DNA from: Enoplolaimus lenunculus
Taxonomy: Eukaryota > Nematoda > Enoplea > Enoplida > Thoracostomopsidae
Direction of reading: 5' to 3'
Length of the DNA: 64,000 bases
Assembly (NCBI GenBank): GCA_030248215.1
Contig: JASANG010000443.1
Span: 186,001-250,000 of the forward strand
Shown: one piece after another, positions 10,251-21,135 of the stretch
Layout: each line of letters begins with the position of its first letter
Position numbering within the stretch: the stretch's first letter is position 1
Program-made: the position numbers and the translations under genes
The notes under the pieces: generated by a model
Seen by the model: the letters and a program-made list of their open reading frames with translations, nothing else
Told to the model about the DNA's origin: nothing
Database searches by the model: none

Positions 10251-11175
10251 CTAGGTAAAAGTGCCCCTAGAAGGGACAGATTGTGATATGTTTCGCTTGA
10301 AGCATGTAAAAAGAGTTTAAACAAGGGTTAGTTAGACCATAGATCAGTAGGTAATGCTTATAATATTAGCTTCATAACTTCTATGAAAATAGTCATCTAT
10401 ATCTTTGACGGCTGTCTTTCAGTGTTAACACGCTTGCGGTCAGTGAAACAAGAAACATATGGGCCCAACAAACTTTCATCTGTTAAGTTATAAATCGACA
10501 CTATGGGTTTTCAAGGCGTTCTAAAGTACAACTCTCAGCATGCCTTTCGTATAACAGTCAGTTGCTTTTTAAAGATATCTCAATTGGGCGCCAGCAGAAC
10601 ATGTTCTTTGAAATATTTAGCAACGTTTGAATGGTATTTTCTAGATGAATAGCTTAAATATGTCACGGCACAGAACACAATTTGGAAAAATTTCTCGACT
10701 TCACATCATCAAATTGTCATGGTAAAGATAGGTAAAATAGTCGAGCACGTATGCGTGACATTTTTTACTCGACAATCAATAGACGCAATTTGTAATCTTG
10801 CAATATTGAAATATTTACTAATCAAGTTTTAGGAACGTAAATATTTTAAAACTCAAAAAATATCCTTTTCCAATGAAGAATGCTAGATTAGATCACTTAT
10901 AAACTGAACATTGTAAAACCCAACAAACGCTAAAATTAAGCAGATAGGTGATGTCCGCTGGGCCCATATGTTTCTTGTTTCACTGACCGCAAGCGTGTTA
11001 ACACTGAAAGACAGCTGTCAAAGATATAGATGACTATTTTCATAGAAGTTATGAAGCTAATATTATAAGCATTACCTACTGATCTATGGTCTAACTAACC
11101 CTTGTTTAAACTCTTTTTACATGCTTCAAGCGAAATATATCACAATCTGTCCCTTCTAGGGGCACTTTTACCTAG
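10251..11175. mobile_element. foldback element with 217-bp near-identical inverted arms
   Basis: The left arm (10251-10467) and right arm (10959-11175) are inverted copies. By eye they differ at only about two positions (TGTTTCGC/TATTTCGC and GACGGCTG/GACAGCTG). The 491-bp centre is AT-rich and has no long ORF. The ends read CTAGGTAAAAGTGCCCC and its complement. The near-identity implies recent formation or arm gene-conversion. The right end abuts half of another MITE (11176-11428), as though inserted into it. Confidence 0.85.
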
Positions 11176-11428
11176 TTTTAGCCAATATCTGCAATATGTT
11201 GTTAAGTTGATTAGTTTTTACGGCAATTTTCTTCGAAATTTCGGAAAATATTTCCTGAAAATTCTGACAAAAATAAACCGAAACGCGCTAAACAGGTAAA
11301 TTTTGCAAAATTACGCAAAATTTTACGACCGAAATTGCCGAAACGTCCGACAAAAGTTCTACCGCAGCCGCACTCCGATTTTTTGTCGGAACCGGAGCCG
11401 AAGGCAGACCTCCGGATGTACCCTGATA
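11176..11428 (+). mobile_element. CCGGAGGT-terminus MITE, right half
   Basis: TTTTAGCCAATATCTGCAAT onward matches the middle of the longer copy at 52650-52985. It ends GACCTCCGGATGTACCCTG, the inverted form of the AGGGTGCAACCGAAGGT start seen at 19491. Confidence 0.6.
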
Positions 11429-11639
11429 TATACGTATGCAGTGCATATCACTGCTGCTGTTGGTGTTTTCGTACCGGACCTATTTTCCTCTGAAATTATT
11501 TTTTATGGTCCAGTGACGAATCCATAAATTTCCGAAAGATGCCTCGTCGAGATAAAATGGTCGAAATAAACTCGTGAGCGAAACGAACGAGAAGTCTCAA
11601 CCGTCATTTTAAATACTAAACCTGAATCCCCAATACAAA

Positions 11640-11925
11640 ACCCCGTTTTTCTACTCTGTTGATGAGTCTAAACTCCGGGCTGGACCCTCTTGAATTCGCC
11701 CGCAAGTGCGTCTTTCCTGTCAAATTTACACCTGTTCATTACGAGCGGATAGACTCGATGCTAAACGCGAGAGAATGCGCTCGGTCTCTTTTCATCGCAC
11801 CCACCGAGTTATCTTGCAAACGTTAAGCTCTGTTCCCAAGAAGGATAAGGGTCAAATTATGAAGCTGTCCCGTTTCTTGTCAGAGAACGTTAGGACTTAT
11901 CGTAAACTGCTAAAGGTGCTACATA
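11640..11925 (+). other. unassigned coding-like stretch
   Basis: More balanced composition than the surroundings. One frame reads LDPLEFARKCVFPVKFTPV and onward to a stop near 11822; an overlapping frame (ATG at 11706) gives 75 residues ending KLLKVLHTL. No family is recognised and no convincing splice sites were seen. It may be a decayed gene or transposon fragment. Confidence 0.25.
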
Positions 11926-12174
11926 CCCTGTAAATTACAATGAGTTGATTAATCAATTCAGCTAGGGATTTGGTTATTGCTGAATTAATATCAGTAGACA
12001 TTAACTCACTCTGAGTTGAGTTTATTCTCACTCAGAGGTGACTCTGGGTAAGTTGGTTATAATCAACTTGAAATACATTGAATCAACTCAAAATTCTGAG
12101 TTCTGACAGTCCTAACTCAGACTGAGTGATTCAACTTATTCTGAGTTAAAATCAACTCACTGAAATTTACAGTG
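11926..12174 (+). mobile_element. CACTGTAAATT-family MITE
   Basis: TA-flanked. The left end is mutated to CCCTGTAAATTACAATGAG, the right end is TGAAATTTACAGTG. Confidence 0.8.
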
Positions 12175-12642
12175 TATATTTGAGAGTAACATCAAAGGTT
12201 TGCTGCTGAATCGAACCCAAACTTTAACTGTGAAAACGGAAATATTTTTTTTTGGAATTATCCTTAATTTAAGCCAAAATTGTTACCGTTAAAATATACT
12301 GTGTTTTAAGCATATTTCATATATAAAAATGTAAATTTATTCGCATGACTAAATTATGTATCAAAATTGCCCAAAATCCAAAAAAAAAACGGCGTTTCTC
12401 GATATTAAAATTTATTAGCTAAGTAGTTTTTTTGATTAAAAATGAAACTCAAAAATAGATTGAGTGTGAAATTGGGTTTTGCAACTAACTTTAAACGTTG
12501 TCGGGTTTGAATTAAATGCATTTAATCATCCGGAAACAGTTTGGTGCAGCTCAATTTAAAAGCGACGGTTGAGTTAAGCTAATAAATTTTGTTTCATACG
12601 GACCTCATAAAGCAAAGAATTAACGACAATTTTAACAATCAA
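12175..12642. other. no gene recognised
   Basis: Very AT-rich with poly-A/T runs; nothing recognised. Confidence 0.3.
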
Positions 12643-13010
12643 GGGTTGCGGTATACTTGACGTGTGGCGTCGTCCGGCGCCGTCCGTCTCCGTGCGTCAC
12701 TCGTACGGCGCCGTCCGTCTCCGTGCGTCACTCCTACGGCGCCGTCCGTCTCCGTGCGTCACTCATACGGCGCCGTCCGTCTCCGTGCGTCACTCGTACG
12801 GCGCCGTCCGTCTCCGTGCGTCACTCATACGGCGCCGTCCGTCTCCGTGCGTCACTCGTACGGCGCCGTCCGTCTCCGTGCGTCACTCGTACGGCGCCGT
12901 CCGTCACCCTTCGTAACCAAAATCGCACGTGAGTCGGGATGCAGACGGCGCGTACGGATGGCAGGCGGCGCCGGACGGCGCCACACGTCAACAAAAGTAT
13001 AGCGTACCCC
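12643..13010 (+). mobile_element. GC-rich GGCGCCG-family MITE carrying a minisatellite
   Basis: Inverted ends GGGTTGCGGTATACTTGACG and the complement of CGTCAACAAAAGTATAGCGT enclose GC-rich sequence in an AT-rich setting. Relatives with the GGCGCCGTCCGTC motif lie at 19172, 20975, 43200 and 51073. No target duplication was recognised. Confidence 0.75.
12683..12912 (+). repeat. 31-bp minisatellite, about 7 units
   Basis: Unit GGCGCCGTCCGTCTCCGTGC followed by GTCACTCGTAC; units differ mainly by TCGTAC/TCATAC/TCCTAC. Because 31 is not a multiple of 3, each open frame cycles through all three translations, which explains long overlapping ORFs here that are not genes. Confidence 0.9.
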
Positions 13011-13367
13011 AAATTAGGTATATTGGTATAAAAAACGGAACATCCGCTATTTTCGGGACCGAAAAAAACATCGATTTTCATCTTAAACAGACACGCGTCT
13101 TCGTTATGAAGACGTGTACCCAGGGTTGGGTATCGGAAACAGCGACAGAAAAACGATTTTTTCGGATTTGTTCCCGGTTTTATGAGAAGGGGTGGAAAAA
13201 ATGGGAAAAAGCATATTTAAATAATGTTAGTAAATAACTTGCGTAACAACGGCAAAACTTCGCGGGTCGCTGTAGGAAATTGGTTTCTCTCACGCCTCCA
13301 ATCCGGAACAAGGTTCGCTTTTACGGATCTCTGGCGTTGATTTACTAGATTGGTTAAACCCAGCCTT
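13011..13367. other. no gene recognised
   Basis: A 102-codon plus-strand ORF (12929-13237) begins inside the minisatellite MITE and is judged incidental. Otherwise unassigned. Confidence 0.3.
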
Positions 13368-13568
13368 CACTTCAAAAAATGGTGAGTCAAATTGAGTCTC
13401 TCCGAAATAGGCTTTTCCTGACTACACAAACTTAGTCAAAATTCTACTCCGACAGCGTCAAATTGAGTCGAACTTGACTCTGGCAGAGTCAAATTTTAAC
13501 TCAGTTTGTGTTGTCAGGAAAAGCCTATTTCGGAGAGAGTCAATTTGACTCACCATTTTTTGCAAGTG
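13368..13568 (+). mobile_element. GAGTCAAATT-family MITE
   Basis: Ends CACTTCAAAAAATGG and CCATTTTTTGCAAGTG. Confidence 0.8.
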
Positions 13569-13974
13569 TAAGTAAAGCTTAAACCTTCCAGTCTGTTGCT
13601 CATACAGTAACCATGCCTTTCTTGAACGGATAGATTTCATTGTTGAAGTGAATATATCTTTAAATGATACAGGTTCGCTGGCTATGATTGGCTTAAGTGG
13701 TTCTCTCATTCAATGAATATGGTGCTGTAAGATGAAAGAGAAATCAAATAAAGATAATATTTCAGCGAGTTTTGCTCAGGCGGTATTTTCTATTTTTTTA
13801 TAATCAGAGCGAAATATGCTAAGGAGGGGGTGAAATTTTGTGTTCCATACCCTTGAAAATATTTTGACTTCACAACTCTGTATTTCGAAAAGCGTTGAAG
13901 GAGTTGATCAGTGTATACTACTAAAATCGCCACTAAAATTAGTTGGAAGTCAAATTATCGTGGCTCAAGGCTTT
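13569..13974. other. unassigned, weak minus-strand ORF
   Basis: A minus-strand ORF (ATG at 13709) gives MREPLKPIIASEPVSFKDIF and onward for about 50 residues before entering the MITE at 13568. The composition is coding-like but no family or splice site is convincing. Confidence 0.25.
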
Positions 13975-14146
13975 GGCCCTTGTATAGAACCGAGGCCGGC
14001 GGTTTTACGTGGGACTGCAATTGAGCAAGCTTAAGCTTTACAGTATTTTTTTGCTTAAGCTTAGGCTTAAGCTTAAGCTTAGGTATAGGTTGATCTTTAG
14101 GCTTTGGGCTTAGAAATATGCTTGTACTACTGTTCCGGTGTTACGC
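13975..14146 (+). mobile_element. TTAGGC-core hAT-type MITE
   Basis: Left end GGCCCTTGTATAGAACCGAGG, then GCTTAAGCTTAGGC hexamers; the right end is degraded after ACTGTTCCGGTG. Confidence 0.65.
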
Positions 14147-14591
14147 TAAATTTTGCCCCCCCAAGAAAATATGCCCCCTGGGAAATGTTTTCCTATTAAA
14201 ATGTAGGCCCCTCGGCATATGTCTACAGAGAAACTCTAAAAGTGCCTTCCTTTATAAAAATTTGTCTCCCCTGACAGCTTAAACTTTTTAAGACATAAAG
14301 CTGCAATATGGCTAGTGGCGGTTACAGAGTGCGGTTTTTCCATGTCAGAGTCGTCGAATAAGTTTTTCAGATGCACATTATTGCTACAATTAGTAACCCA
14401 TTGTCAACCTGAGTCGAGTAGAATTGCTCACCAAGTGGGCCTAAACGAGCCCGTTAGGGCCCCTGCGTTTGATTCGAGTCGTCTGCTACTGTAAAACCCA
14501 TATGTACCTAGCTAAAATTAAGAACATATCGGGCGGCGGAAACTGTTACTTTCAGGTTCTCTCACACTACCTGACAGAAAATGAACGTATT

Positions 14592-14733
14592 GGGCAATGC
14601 ATAGAACCCGGCCGGAACTGTAGTATAAGCATATTCCTAAACCTAAGCCTAAGCTAAAAAATAGTTTAAAGCTTAAACTTGTTATATTGCAGTCCCGCTG
14701 GAAAACGGGCCTCTGCTGATTTTTATATAAGCC
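14592..14733 (-). mobile_element. TTAGGC-core hAT-type MITE, inverted
   Basis: Starts GGCAATGCATAGAACCCGG, has CCTAAGCCTAAGC and ends with TATTGCAGTCCCGCTGG and a worn terminus. Confidence 0.65.
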
Positions 14734-14809
14734 AAACTATTCATTAAGCCATTAGAGACCATAATGGAATCACCAGGATTGTGCCTAAACCTTCAAGCGA
14801 AAGCTTCAA

Positions 14810-14858
14810 CACTGTAAATTTCAGTGAGTTGATTTTAACTCAGAAGAGATCACTCAGC
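14810..14858 (+). mobile_element. CACTGTAAATT-family left-end fragment
   Basis: CACTGTAAATTTCAGTGAG then breaks off. Confidence 0.6.
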
Positions 14859-16274
14859 GCCCCCTTCCAGTTTGGTTAATTACCACCACCCACCTACCGA
14901 AAACACCCACGGGTCCTTCCACGAAACCACCCCAGCAAAAAACAACCACCGCACCGAAGCGCTTCGACAAAATACCTCGGAATATTTGATTATTTCTAAC
15001 AGTTGCTGGTATCTGGACAACGGACGCCGAAATTTTTGAAACAGCTGGTGTTTTTGGCTGCAACATTAACAATTTTTTACCAATTTGTTGCATTTCTGCA
15101 GTGGCAAAATATCAGACCGAATATTCAAATTTTAATACTGTGTGAATAATTTATAATTTCGCGTTATAAGTTGTAACGGTGTGCGAGACGAAAATATTCA
15201 TGTGAGAAAGGGTTAATTATAAACGCTGTAACATGAATAAAACAACGCATATGAAAAACGTATTCGACGAGTCTGACAACGAAATACACTATTCTGAAAC
15301 TGCGACCGGACGTAGTGCAGTTATATGATTCAAAAAGTTGTTTGGGGCGGCAGGATGCAAATTTTTGTAAAGGGGGCACGTTTTTTATTAAGTTTTCAAT
15401 AAAAATTTGCCCGAGGGGGCACATTTTTATACGAAAATTGGCTCGGGAATCATATTTTCACGGGGGGGGCGGCAAAATTTTTTGTGACACAGGCACTGTT
15501 CTATACATCGGTCCATTTATATACTCCATAATTTCAGTCTTAAAATCATCTTTCATTATTTTAATTGTCACCGTTTCCATAATTGAACTATTTCAATCTC
15601 GTAAAAGTAGTACTGTACCAAATTCCAAATATGAGCTGGTACGGTAGTCACATTAAGCCAATGGCGTAGCTAGGATTTTGGTTCGGAAAGGCATCGAAGA
15701 CAGTGAGGAAATTTTCGAGCGAACCAATACAAAGCGTTCATTTGTTAAACCTGTAAAAAATTGTCGATTTCTTATCAGCTCTCCAATTATTTCTGGCGTG
15801 GGACCAAATACGCCCTGTATATCAGGTTATACATATCCCAGACCAGACCTAAACATTTACCACAAATGGTTTGATAGGGTCCGTACCCACAGGTGGAGAT
15901 TTTTGGACTCAGGATAGCGTATAGAAAATTTTTGAACCACCCTAGAAAAGTTTTAGTCTCGTTCGTACGCACTGTGAAATCAGCTACTCAGACCTCGTAT
16001 TGTTTTGGACCCCCCATAGCATATTAAGACATTCTTAAATATTTTACTGAAAAAGTAAGCCAGTTTCAAACTATACAGCGGGGACTGGCTTATAAATGAC
16101 TTCAAATACACGAAATACTTTATTCAGCAAGCGATTTAAGTTTGAACTTTTGAAATAATTATTTACGTTTTATATTCGTATTTTTGTTATCAGATATTGA
16201 TTGCGTGGTCTGTAGTTTCGTAGACCAAAGCTGTTTAAAAAACCGTTAACCTTGCTGATTTTGTAAGTGCCAAA
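14859..16274. other. unassigned region with transposon ends
   Basis: Contains a piggyBac-type MITE end (15191-15212, ATTCATGTGAGAAAGGGTTA), G-runs typical of decayed hAT ends (15460-15475) and a GGCGTAGCTAGGA end at about 15662. A minus-strand segment (about 14990-15066) reads PKTPAVSKISASVVQIPATV between a TTGCAG and a GTATTT and might be an exon; no family recognised. Confidence 0.3.
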
Positions 16275-16470
16275 ACTATAAATTCTGATGAGTTGATTAA
16301 TCAACTCAAAGAGCGAATTAGTCATTTTTGGTTTATTGCTGATTTGAAAACAGTAAACATTAACTCGTTCTGAGGTGATTTAGTTCCGGGTGAGTTTATT
16401 AATCCACTCAGAATGAATTCAATTAATTTAGAATTCAGAGTGGTGTATGACCTACGTGGCCCAACCCAGA
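16275..16470 (+). mobile_element. CACTGTAAATT-family MITE, 3'-truncated
   Basis: Left end ACTATAAATTCTGATGAG; breaks off just before the next copy. Confidence 0.65.
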
Positions 16471-16474
16471 CAAA

Positions 16475-16738
16475 CACTGTAAATTTCAATGAGTTGATTA
16501 ATCAATTCAAATAGCGAGTTTGTTTATTTCTGAATTAATATCAGTAAACATTAACTAACTCTGAATTGAGTTGATTCTCATTCTGAGTTGAGTTGACTCT
16601 GGGTGAGTTGATTAATTAACTCAAAATAAATTGAATCAACTCAAAATTCTGAGTTCTGAAACACCTAATTCAGAGCTCACGCGTCTGTGTGGATTCAACT
16701 CATTCTGAGTTAAAATCAACTCACTGAAATTTACAGTG
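16475..16738 (+). mobile_element. CACTGTAAATT-family MITE, full length
   Basis: Both ends intact (CACTGTAAATTTCAATGAG, TGAAATTTACAGTG), TA on the right. Confidence 0.85.
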
Positions 16739-16881
16739 TAGGCTCTTTTATTAGGAATTAAAACCACGATTTTATATTAAGGTTTAGCACTAAAATCGCA
16801 TTTGACTTCTCGCTCGGTTTGTTCACGACTTTTTTGCGCTATATTTCGCGCGCCCTCGCTTACAAATTTCTGAATCTGCCA

Positions 16882-17132
16882 CACTGTAAATTCCAGTGAG
16901 ATGATTTTTACTCAGAATAAGTTTAATCCAATCAGAAGCCTGGCGGAGTTCTGAATTTCGGTCTTTCAGAACGCAAAATTCGGAATTATTTGAACTAATT
17001 TCGAGTTAAACAAGTAACCTTAGAATTAAATCAACTCAGAATGAATTAATATTTACTATTATTAACTCATAAATAACCTGAAATAAGAAATTCTCTGTGA
17101 GTTGATTTATCAACTGGCTGGAGTTTGCAGTG
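16882..17132 (-). mobile_element. CACTGTAAATT-family MITE, inverted
   Basis: Left end CACTGTAAATTCCAGTGAG; right end worn to GGAGTTTGCAGTG. Confidence 0.8.
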
Positions 17133-17197
17133 TTGTTTCAAGCTTTGAAGTTTCGTTCCAATAGGATTAAACATAAGACTAACGTTTAAGTGACAAG

Positions 17198-17757
17198 TGA
17201 GTTATTTTTACTCACAATGAGTTAATTCACTCAATATGAGTTAGAGACTATTGGAACTCATAATTCTGTGCTTTGAACCAACAGTGGATTATGATAAGAG
17301 TGTGCAACTCTTGGGGTCCCACATGGTACAAAATGCACCACCGGACGTAATGTTTACGGCTGACCCCACCCCCGTTGTTACGAGGGGGATCGCTATCATA
17401 TGAATACCCCTAAATTAAACTATAAGGAGAGCATGTTTGACGCCGCATACATACACGTGTCAAGGCTCGCGCAGGTTGCACCCCCTCTAAATAAAGGGAG
17501 TAGGGTACGGCAAAAACGCAACGCGTGCCGGATACATTCTTTTCTACGCAGAATGCACCCAGTTGCATACTCTTATTGAAGGATGCATTATTCACGCTTG
17601 GTTGAACTCATTCTGAGTTTATTAATCAACTCACCAGGAATTAAATAAACTCAAAGCAAGTTGACGCGTTCTGCTATTGAAACTCAGAAATCATCAGAAA
17701 TGACTTAAATTCGCTCTTTGAGTCTGCCGACTAGTCAACTCATCGGAATTTACAGTG
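17198..17757 (-). mobile_element. CACTGTAAATT-family MITE split by an AAGAGTG element
   Basis: GAGTTA-type body at 17198-17290 and 17602-17757, with right end GGAATTTACAGTG, is interrupted by the insertion at 17296-17574. Confidence 0.65.
17296..17574 (+). mobile_element. AAGAGTGTGCAACT-family MITE
   Basis: One of three copies (others 36997, 59728). Inverted ends AAGAGTGTGCAACT and AGTTGCATACTCTT; the interior has CACCGGACG, CCCCCTCTAAATAAAGGG and CAAAAACGCAACGCGTGCCGG. No ORF beyond about 60 codons. Confidence 0.8.
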
Positions 17758-18112
17758 GCAGTTGCACAGGTAGTGGGTGCTACGGGTTTAGCTATCCGGT
17801 GTTTACGTGCACACGGATTAAAATACCAAAGTTTCTTGCAAACCTGAAAAATATTTACCAGTATGATGAAGCTTGTTTGTGCTTGAGTTATGTGTATACG
17901 AGCGTTTGTATTTTGTTCGAAAATATATCATTTTCGAAATAATTAATATTTTTAGTTTGAACCCGATAAAAAGAATTTCGGTCGACAGCGCAAAGCTTTT
18001 GCCGAACTGGTTCAAAGCATCGGTCTCAGCTGGACGTCTTGATTGTGACTGACACAAGTTTTGCTAAGACACGTAGTGTCATTATTAGGCGAAAAAAACC
18101 GAATCTAAGATA
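17758..18112. other. no gene recognised
   Basis: AT-rich; short incidental ORFs only. Confidence 0.3.
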
Positions 18113-18612
18113 AAGTTTAATCGCAGTTTCAAACTTATAATGAGACTAAGCTGTCGATTGTTTGTAGTCGATGGAAGGGTGCGACCGGATATCCGGTTTT
18201 ATTTCCGGAACGAAATCAATGTCCGGTTCCGTTTATGCTCATAGTAACAGTGGTCAATTCGTTATTCAATATTTTAATAAAGTTTAATCGTAGTTTCAAA
18301 CTTATAATGAGACTAAGCTGTTGATTGTTTGTAGTCGATGGAAGGGTGCGACCGGATATGCGGTTCTGTTTCCGGAACGAAATCAATGTCCGGTTCCGTT
18401 TATGCTCATAGTAGTAGTGGTCATTCGTTATTCAATATTTTAATGTTTAATCGCAAGTTTCAAACATATAATGAGACTAAGCTGTTGATTGTTTGTAGTC
18501 GATGGAAGGGTGCGACCGGATATCCGGTTTTGTTTTCGGAACGATATCAATGTCCGGTTCCGTTTATGCTGCTCATAGTAATAGTGGTCAATTGGTTATT
18601 CAATATTTTAAT
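18113..18612 (+). repeat. tandem triplication, unit about 165 bp
   Basis: Three head-to-tail units start at about 18113, 18280 and 18443. Each runs from AAGTTTAATCG through GATTGTTTGTAGTCGATGG, GTGCGACCGGATATCCGG and CCGGTTCCGTTTATGCTC to TATTCAATATTTTAAT. The units differ by scattered substitutions and small indels. The core resembles other CCGGTTCCGTTT-type repeats in the window; not coding. Confidence 0.85.
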
Positions 18613-19039
18613 ACAAATATTGTGCAATTGTTCTAGTTCAAACAAATTTAATGAAATCATTTATTTATTGTTTGAAATTTAGAAGAACCCGGTGAAGATT
18701 TGCATGCCTCAATTGTATTGGCAGAAAAATAAAAATATCTTTTTTAAACTTTTATACTTCAATATCCGTTATCTATTTAGAGGTTTAGGTAAGGGTTTGG
18801 GACTGTGTTTTACGTGTTCACAAAACGTTTACGTTTTGCCGTCTGCGTATGTTTGTAAACTATGGCGATGAGCAAATTTTGAAATGGAAATATTTTACAC
18901 TATAGTGCGTTAAATTTCATCATATCGCACGGGAAACCATTTTGAACATATAAAGCATCGTTTTAATTGAAATAAGGGCACATATTCTCAAATCTGTATC
19001 TCGATCTATCATCAGTTAGTAACAGGTTCAGTTAATGAG
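18613..19039. other. no gene recognised; short dispersed repeat
   Basis: GGCAGAAAAATAAAAATATC through ATACTTCAATATCCGTTATC (about 18718-18775) recurs at about 54955 and 63555. Otherwise unassigned. Confidence 0.35.
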
Positions 19040-19155
19040 AAAGCGGCTGCAATATATTGAATTCATTGAACTTGCACGGTTTATTCTCACATATGTGAAC
19101 TAAATTTCTAGCTATGATTTTTATTGAATTATTTGTAGCTGCAAGTTTTTCGAAC
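19040..19155 (-). mobile_element. GCAAGTTTTTGC-family MITE fragment
   Basis: GAACTTGCACGG, TAGCTATGATTTTTATTGAAT and GCTGCAAGTTTTTCG match the middle and end of the copies at 38961 and 51294. Confidence 0.6.
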
Positions 19156-19171
19156 CGGATGTTGGATAAAA

Positions 19172-19390
19172 ACCCCTAAGGTGCCGTCCGTCGTTGTCTG
19201 TCGCACGTACGGCGCCGTCCGTCACCGTGCATCAACTGTACGACGCTGTCCGTCGCCATCTGGCACCGTCCGTCATTATACGGTATCATACGTGTGTAAT
19301 TTGCGTACGATAACGCACGGTGACGAACTTTTGACGGACGGTGCCGTATGGGTGACGAACGGCGCCGGAAGTCTAGTATAGTGCATATCA
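19172..19390 (+). mobile_element. GC-rich GGCGCCG-family MITE
   Basis: GGTGCCGTCCGTCG at the left and GACGAACGGCGCCGG...CTAGTATAGTGCAT at the right, with GGCGCCGTCCGTCACCGTGC inside. Confidence 0.7.
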
Positions 19391-19490
19391 AAGGGTTATC
19401 AATGAGCCACACGGTAACAGTGGACTTAGTCTGATTTTTGCGCATTCTACTATTTATTGTGTGTCTGTTTTAAATAAAGCAGTAACAAGC

Positions 19491-19580
19491 AGGGTGCAAC
19501 CGAAGGTAAAAAATACAGGAGCCGGAAATCAACAAATTTTGTCGGAGTCAGGAGAGCGAAGAATTGCTAATTTTAGCAAT
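19491..19580 (+). mobile_element. CCGGAGGT-terminus MITE, left fragment
   Basis: AGGGTGCAACCGAAGGTAAA and GAGCCGGAAATCAACAAA match the start of the copy at 52650. Confidence 0.55.
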
Positions 19581-19697
19581 AGTGTTCGAAGTATTGTCAA
19601 AAATTAGTTTTTCAGCTTCTGTTAAAATATCTCCATTCATAGAGTTTCAAAATTACCTTAAAGTTGCTTAGGAACAATTCCACTGTCAAAGCAGCCA

Positions 19698-19948
19698 CAC
19701 TGTAAATTTCAATGAGTTGATTATTTTACTCAGATAGAGAATTAGTTATTTCTGGTTATTACTGAGTTAATAACAGTAAATATCAACTCGTTCTGAGATG
19801 ATTTAGTTCCGTTTAAGTGAAGTAATTAACTGAGAATGAGTTCAATCAATTCAGATTTTTGAGTTACGAAAGACTTGATTCACAGCTCAGATTTTTGGGC
19901 GGATTCAACACATTCTAAGTTAAAATCAACTCAGTGAAATTTACAGGG
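19698..19948 (+). mobile_element. CACTGTAAATT-family MITE
   Basis: Left CACTGTAAATTTCAATGAG, right GTGAAATTTACAGGG. Confidence 0.8.
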
Positions 19949-20102
19949 CAAGTTTTATAACAATAATTCAAAAACTTCACTATCAAAATTGACGAAGAAG
20001 TTTTGGCAACAGTTTTACCTGAGCCGGATGTTTGTAAGTGGGTGTCTTGTTTCAGTTGCTGGTTTACTATTAACGTACAAAGTGAAATCTAGTGAAGTGA
20101 GA

Positions 20103-20250
20103 ACTTTATTCTGAATTAATTAATCATCCCACCGGATATTATACTAGCTCAGAGTGAGAGTTAATGTTTACTGTTATTAACCCAAAAATAACCAAAAATG
20201 ACTGATTCGTTCGTTGAGTTGTTTAGTGAACTCGCAGGAATTCACAATGT
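20103..20250 (-). mobile_element. CACTGTAAATT-family MITE, decayed
   Basis: Second half only; right end GGAATTCACAATG. Confidence 0.55.
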
Positions 20251-20520
20251 AGTGTAAATAAAATTTTAGCTAAAAAATTTATTTAGTATTAACCAGTATT
20301 AAATTTGGTACTATGTCCAAACTGTAACATTACAACCAATTTATTACTAAACTACTTTATAACTGTGACGTTTGAGAAACATTAATAACTGCATGTACCT
20401 GTGAAAATAGGTACCTGTCGTTTGAAAACTTACAAAAAATATTAATAAGGAAGCAGCGTCCATATCCGGCGAGAATTTCCACATCGCGTACACAAATTAA
20501 TGTAAACCACGCATACAGAA

Positions 20521-20900
20521 ATGCCTCTGACACCCGACGCAGACACCGCTCCAAGCCACAGAGACTACGCTACGTCTACGTATGGGCCAATCCGCTCGGC
20601 AAGCAGTCGCCACGCTACCCCTGACAGCTTTAAACATCGTCCTAAACCAGCCATTTTCATCGAAACATCAACCTACAACGGTCCTATTCAGCGAGTAATT
20701 TCAACAGGAACGCTGACAAATTTAAATTTTAAACATTCCAACGCATCATTCAACCGATATCAATCGGTCAATTCAAAATCACAGACGAGTTTAACTCAAC
20801 TACAGCGACAGCAACGCAATCCGAGACAACCAACGCCTACAAGTCAAACGCGAAACAAATCACCACAGTGGAGTAGTCCGTTTCCACCGTATAAGCTAAG
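20521..20900 (+). CDS. unidentified Ser/Thr/Gln-rich protein, exon 1 (candidate)
   Basis: ATG at 20521 (G at -3; in-frame stop upstream at 20503) opens 126 codons plus 2 nt, ending at AAG|GTAAAC. The peptide starts MPLTPDADTAPSHRDYATST and is rich in Ser, Thr, Gln, Pro and Arg, with no membrane segment or known domain, so it is probably a disordered region. Codons use both GC- and AT-ending synonyms, and the exon stands out from its AT-rich surroundings. The 1320-bp intron that follows (20901-22220) contains several MITEs. Joining to 22221 keeps the frame (AG+C gives Ser). The protein's function is unknown. A 127-residue incidental ORF is the alternative, but the in-phase downstream exon argues against that. 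Confidence 0.5.
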
Positions 20901-20974
20901 GTAAACTCTTATATTTTAGCGTCACGGTAGAGCCCAAATGGACTACGGTACAAGGACTCAAAGAGTTGATCCTG

Positions 20975-21118
20975 ACATCTTTGGATCGCGTTCTGCTTTT
21001 TTGTGCCGGTCAGCGGTGCGTCGCCGGACGTCGCTGTTCGTTGCCGCGCGGTGAGTACAGCGCTACGCACCTCTGCTCGGTGACGGACGGCGTCGGACGG
21101 CCACGGACAATCCATCAT
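20975..21118. mobile_element. GC-rich GGCGCCG-family MITE, diverged
   Basis: CGTCGCCGGACGTCGC and GGTGACGGACGGCGTCGGACG in an AT-rich setting; ends not clear. Lies in the candidate intron. Confidence 0.5.
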
Positions 21119-21135
21119 GACAAATATGGCCAATG

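Noticed and set aside
12683-12912. Possible CRISPR-like direct repeats
   Set aside because: Units are contiguous with no unique spacers, inside a transposon, in a eukaryotic genome.
12657-13002. Three overlapping Arg/Ser-rich ORFs in the 31-bp repeat
   Set aside because: Open because of repeat composition; the unit length of 31 cycles the frames. No start context or homology.
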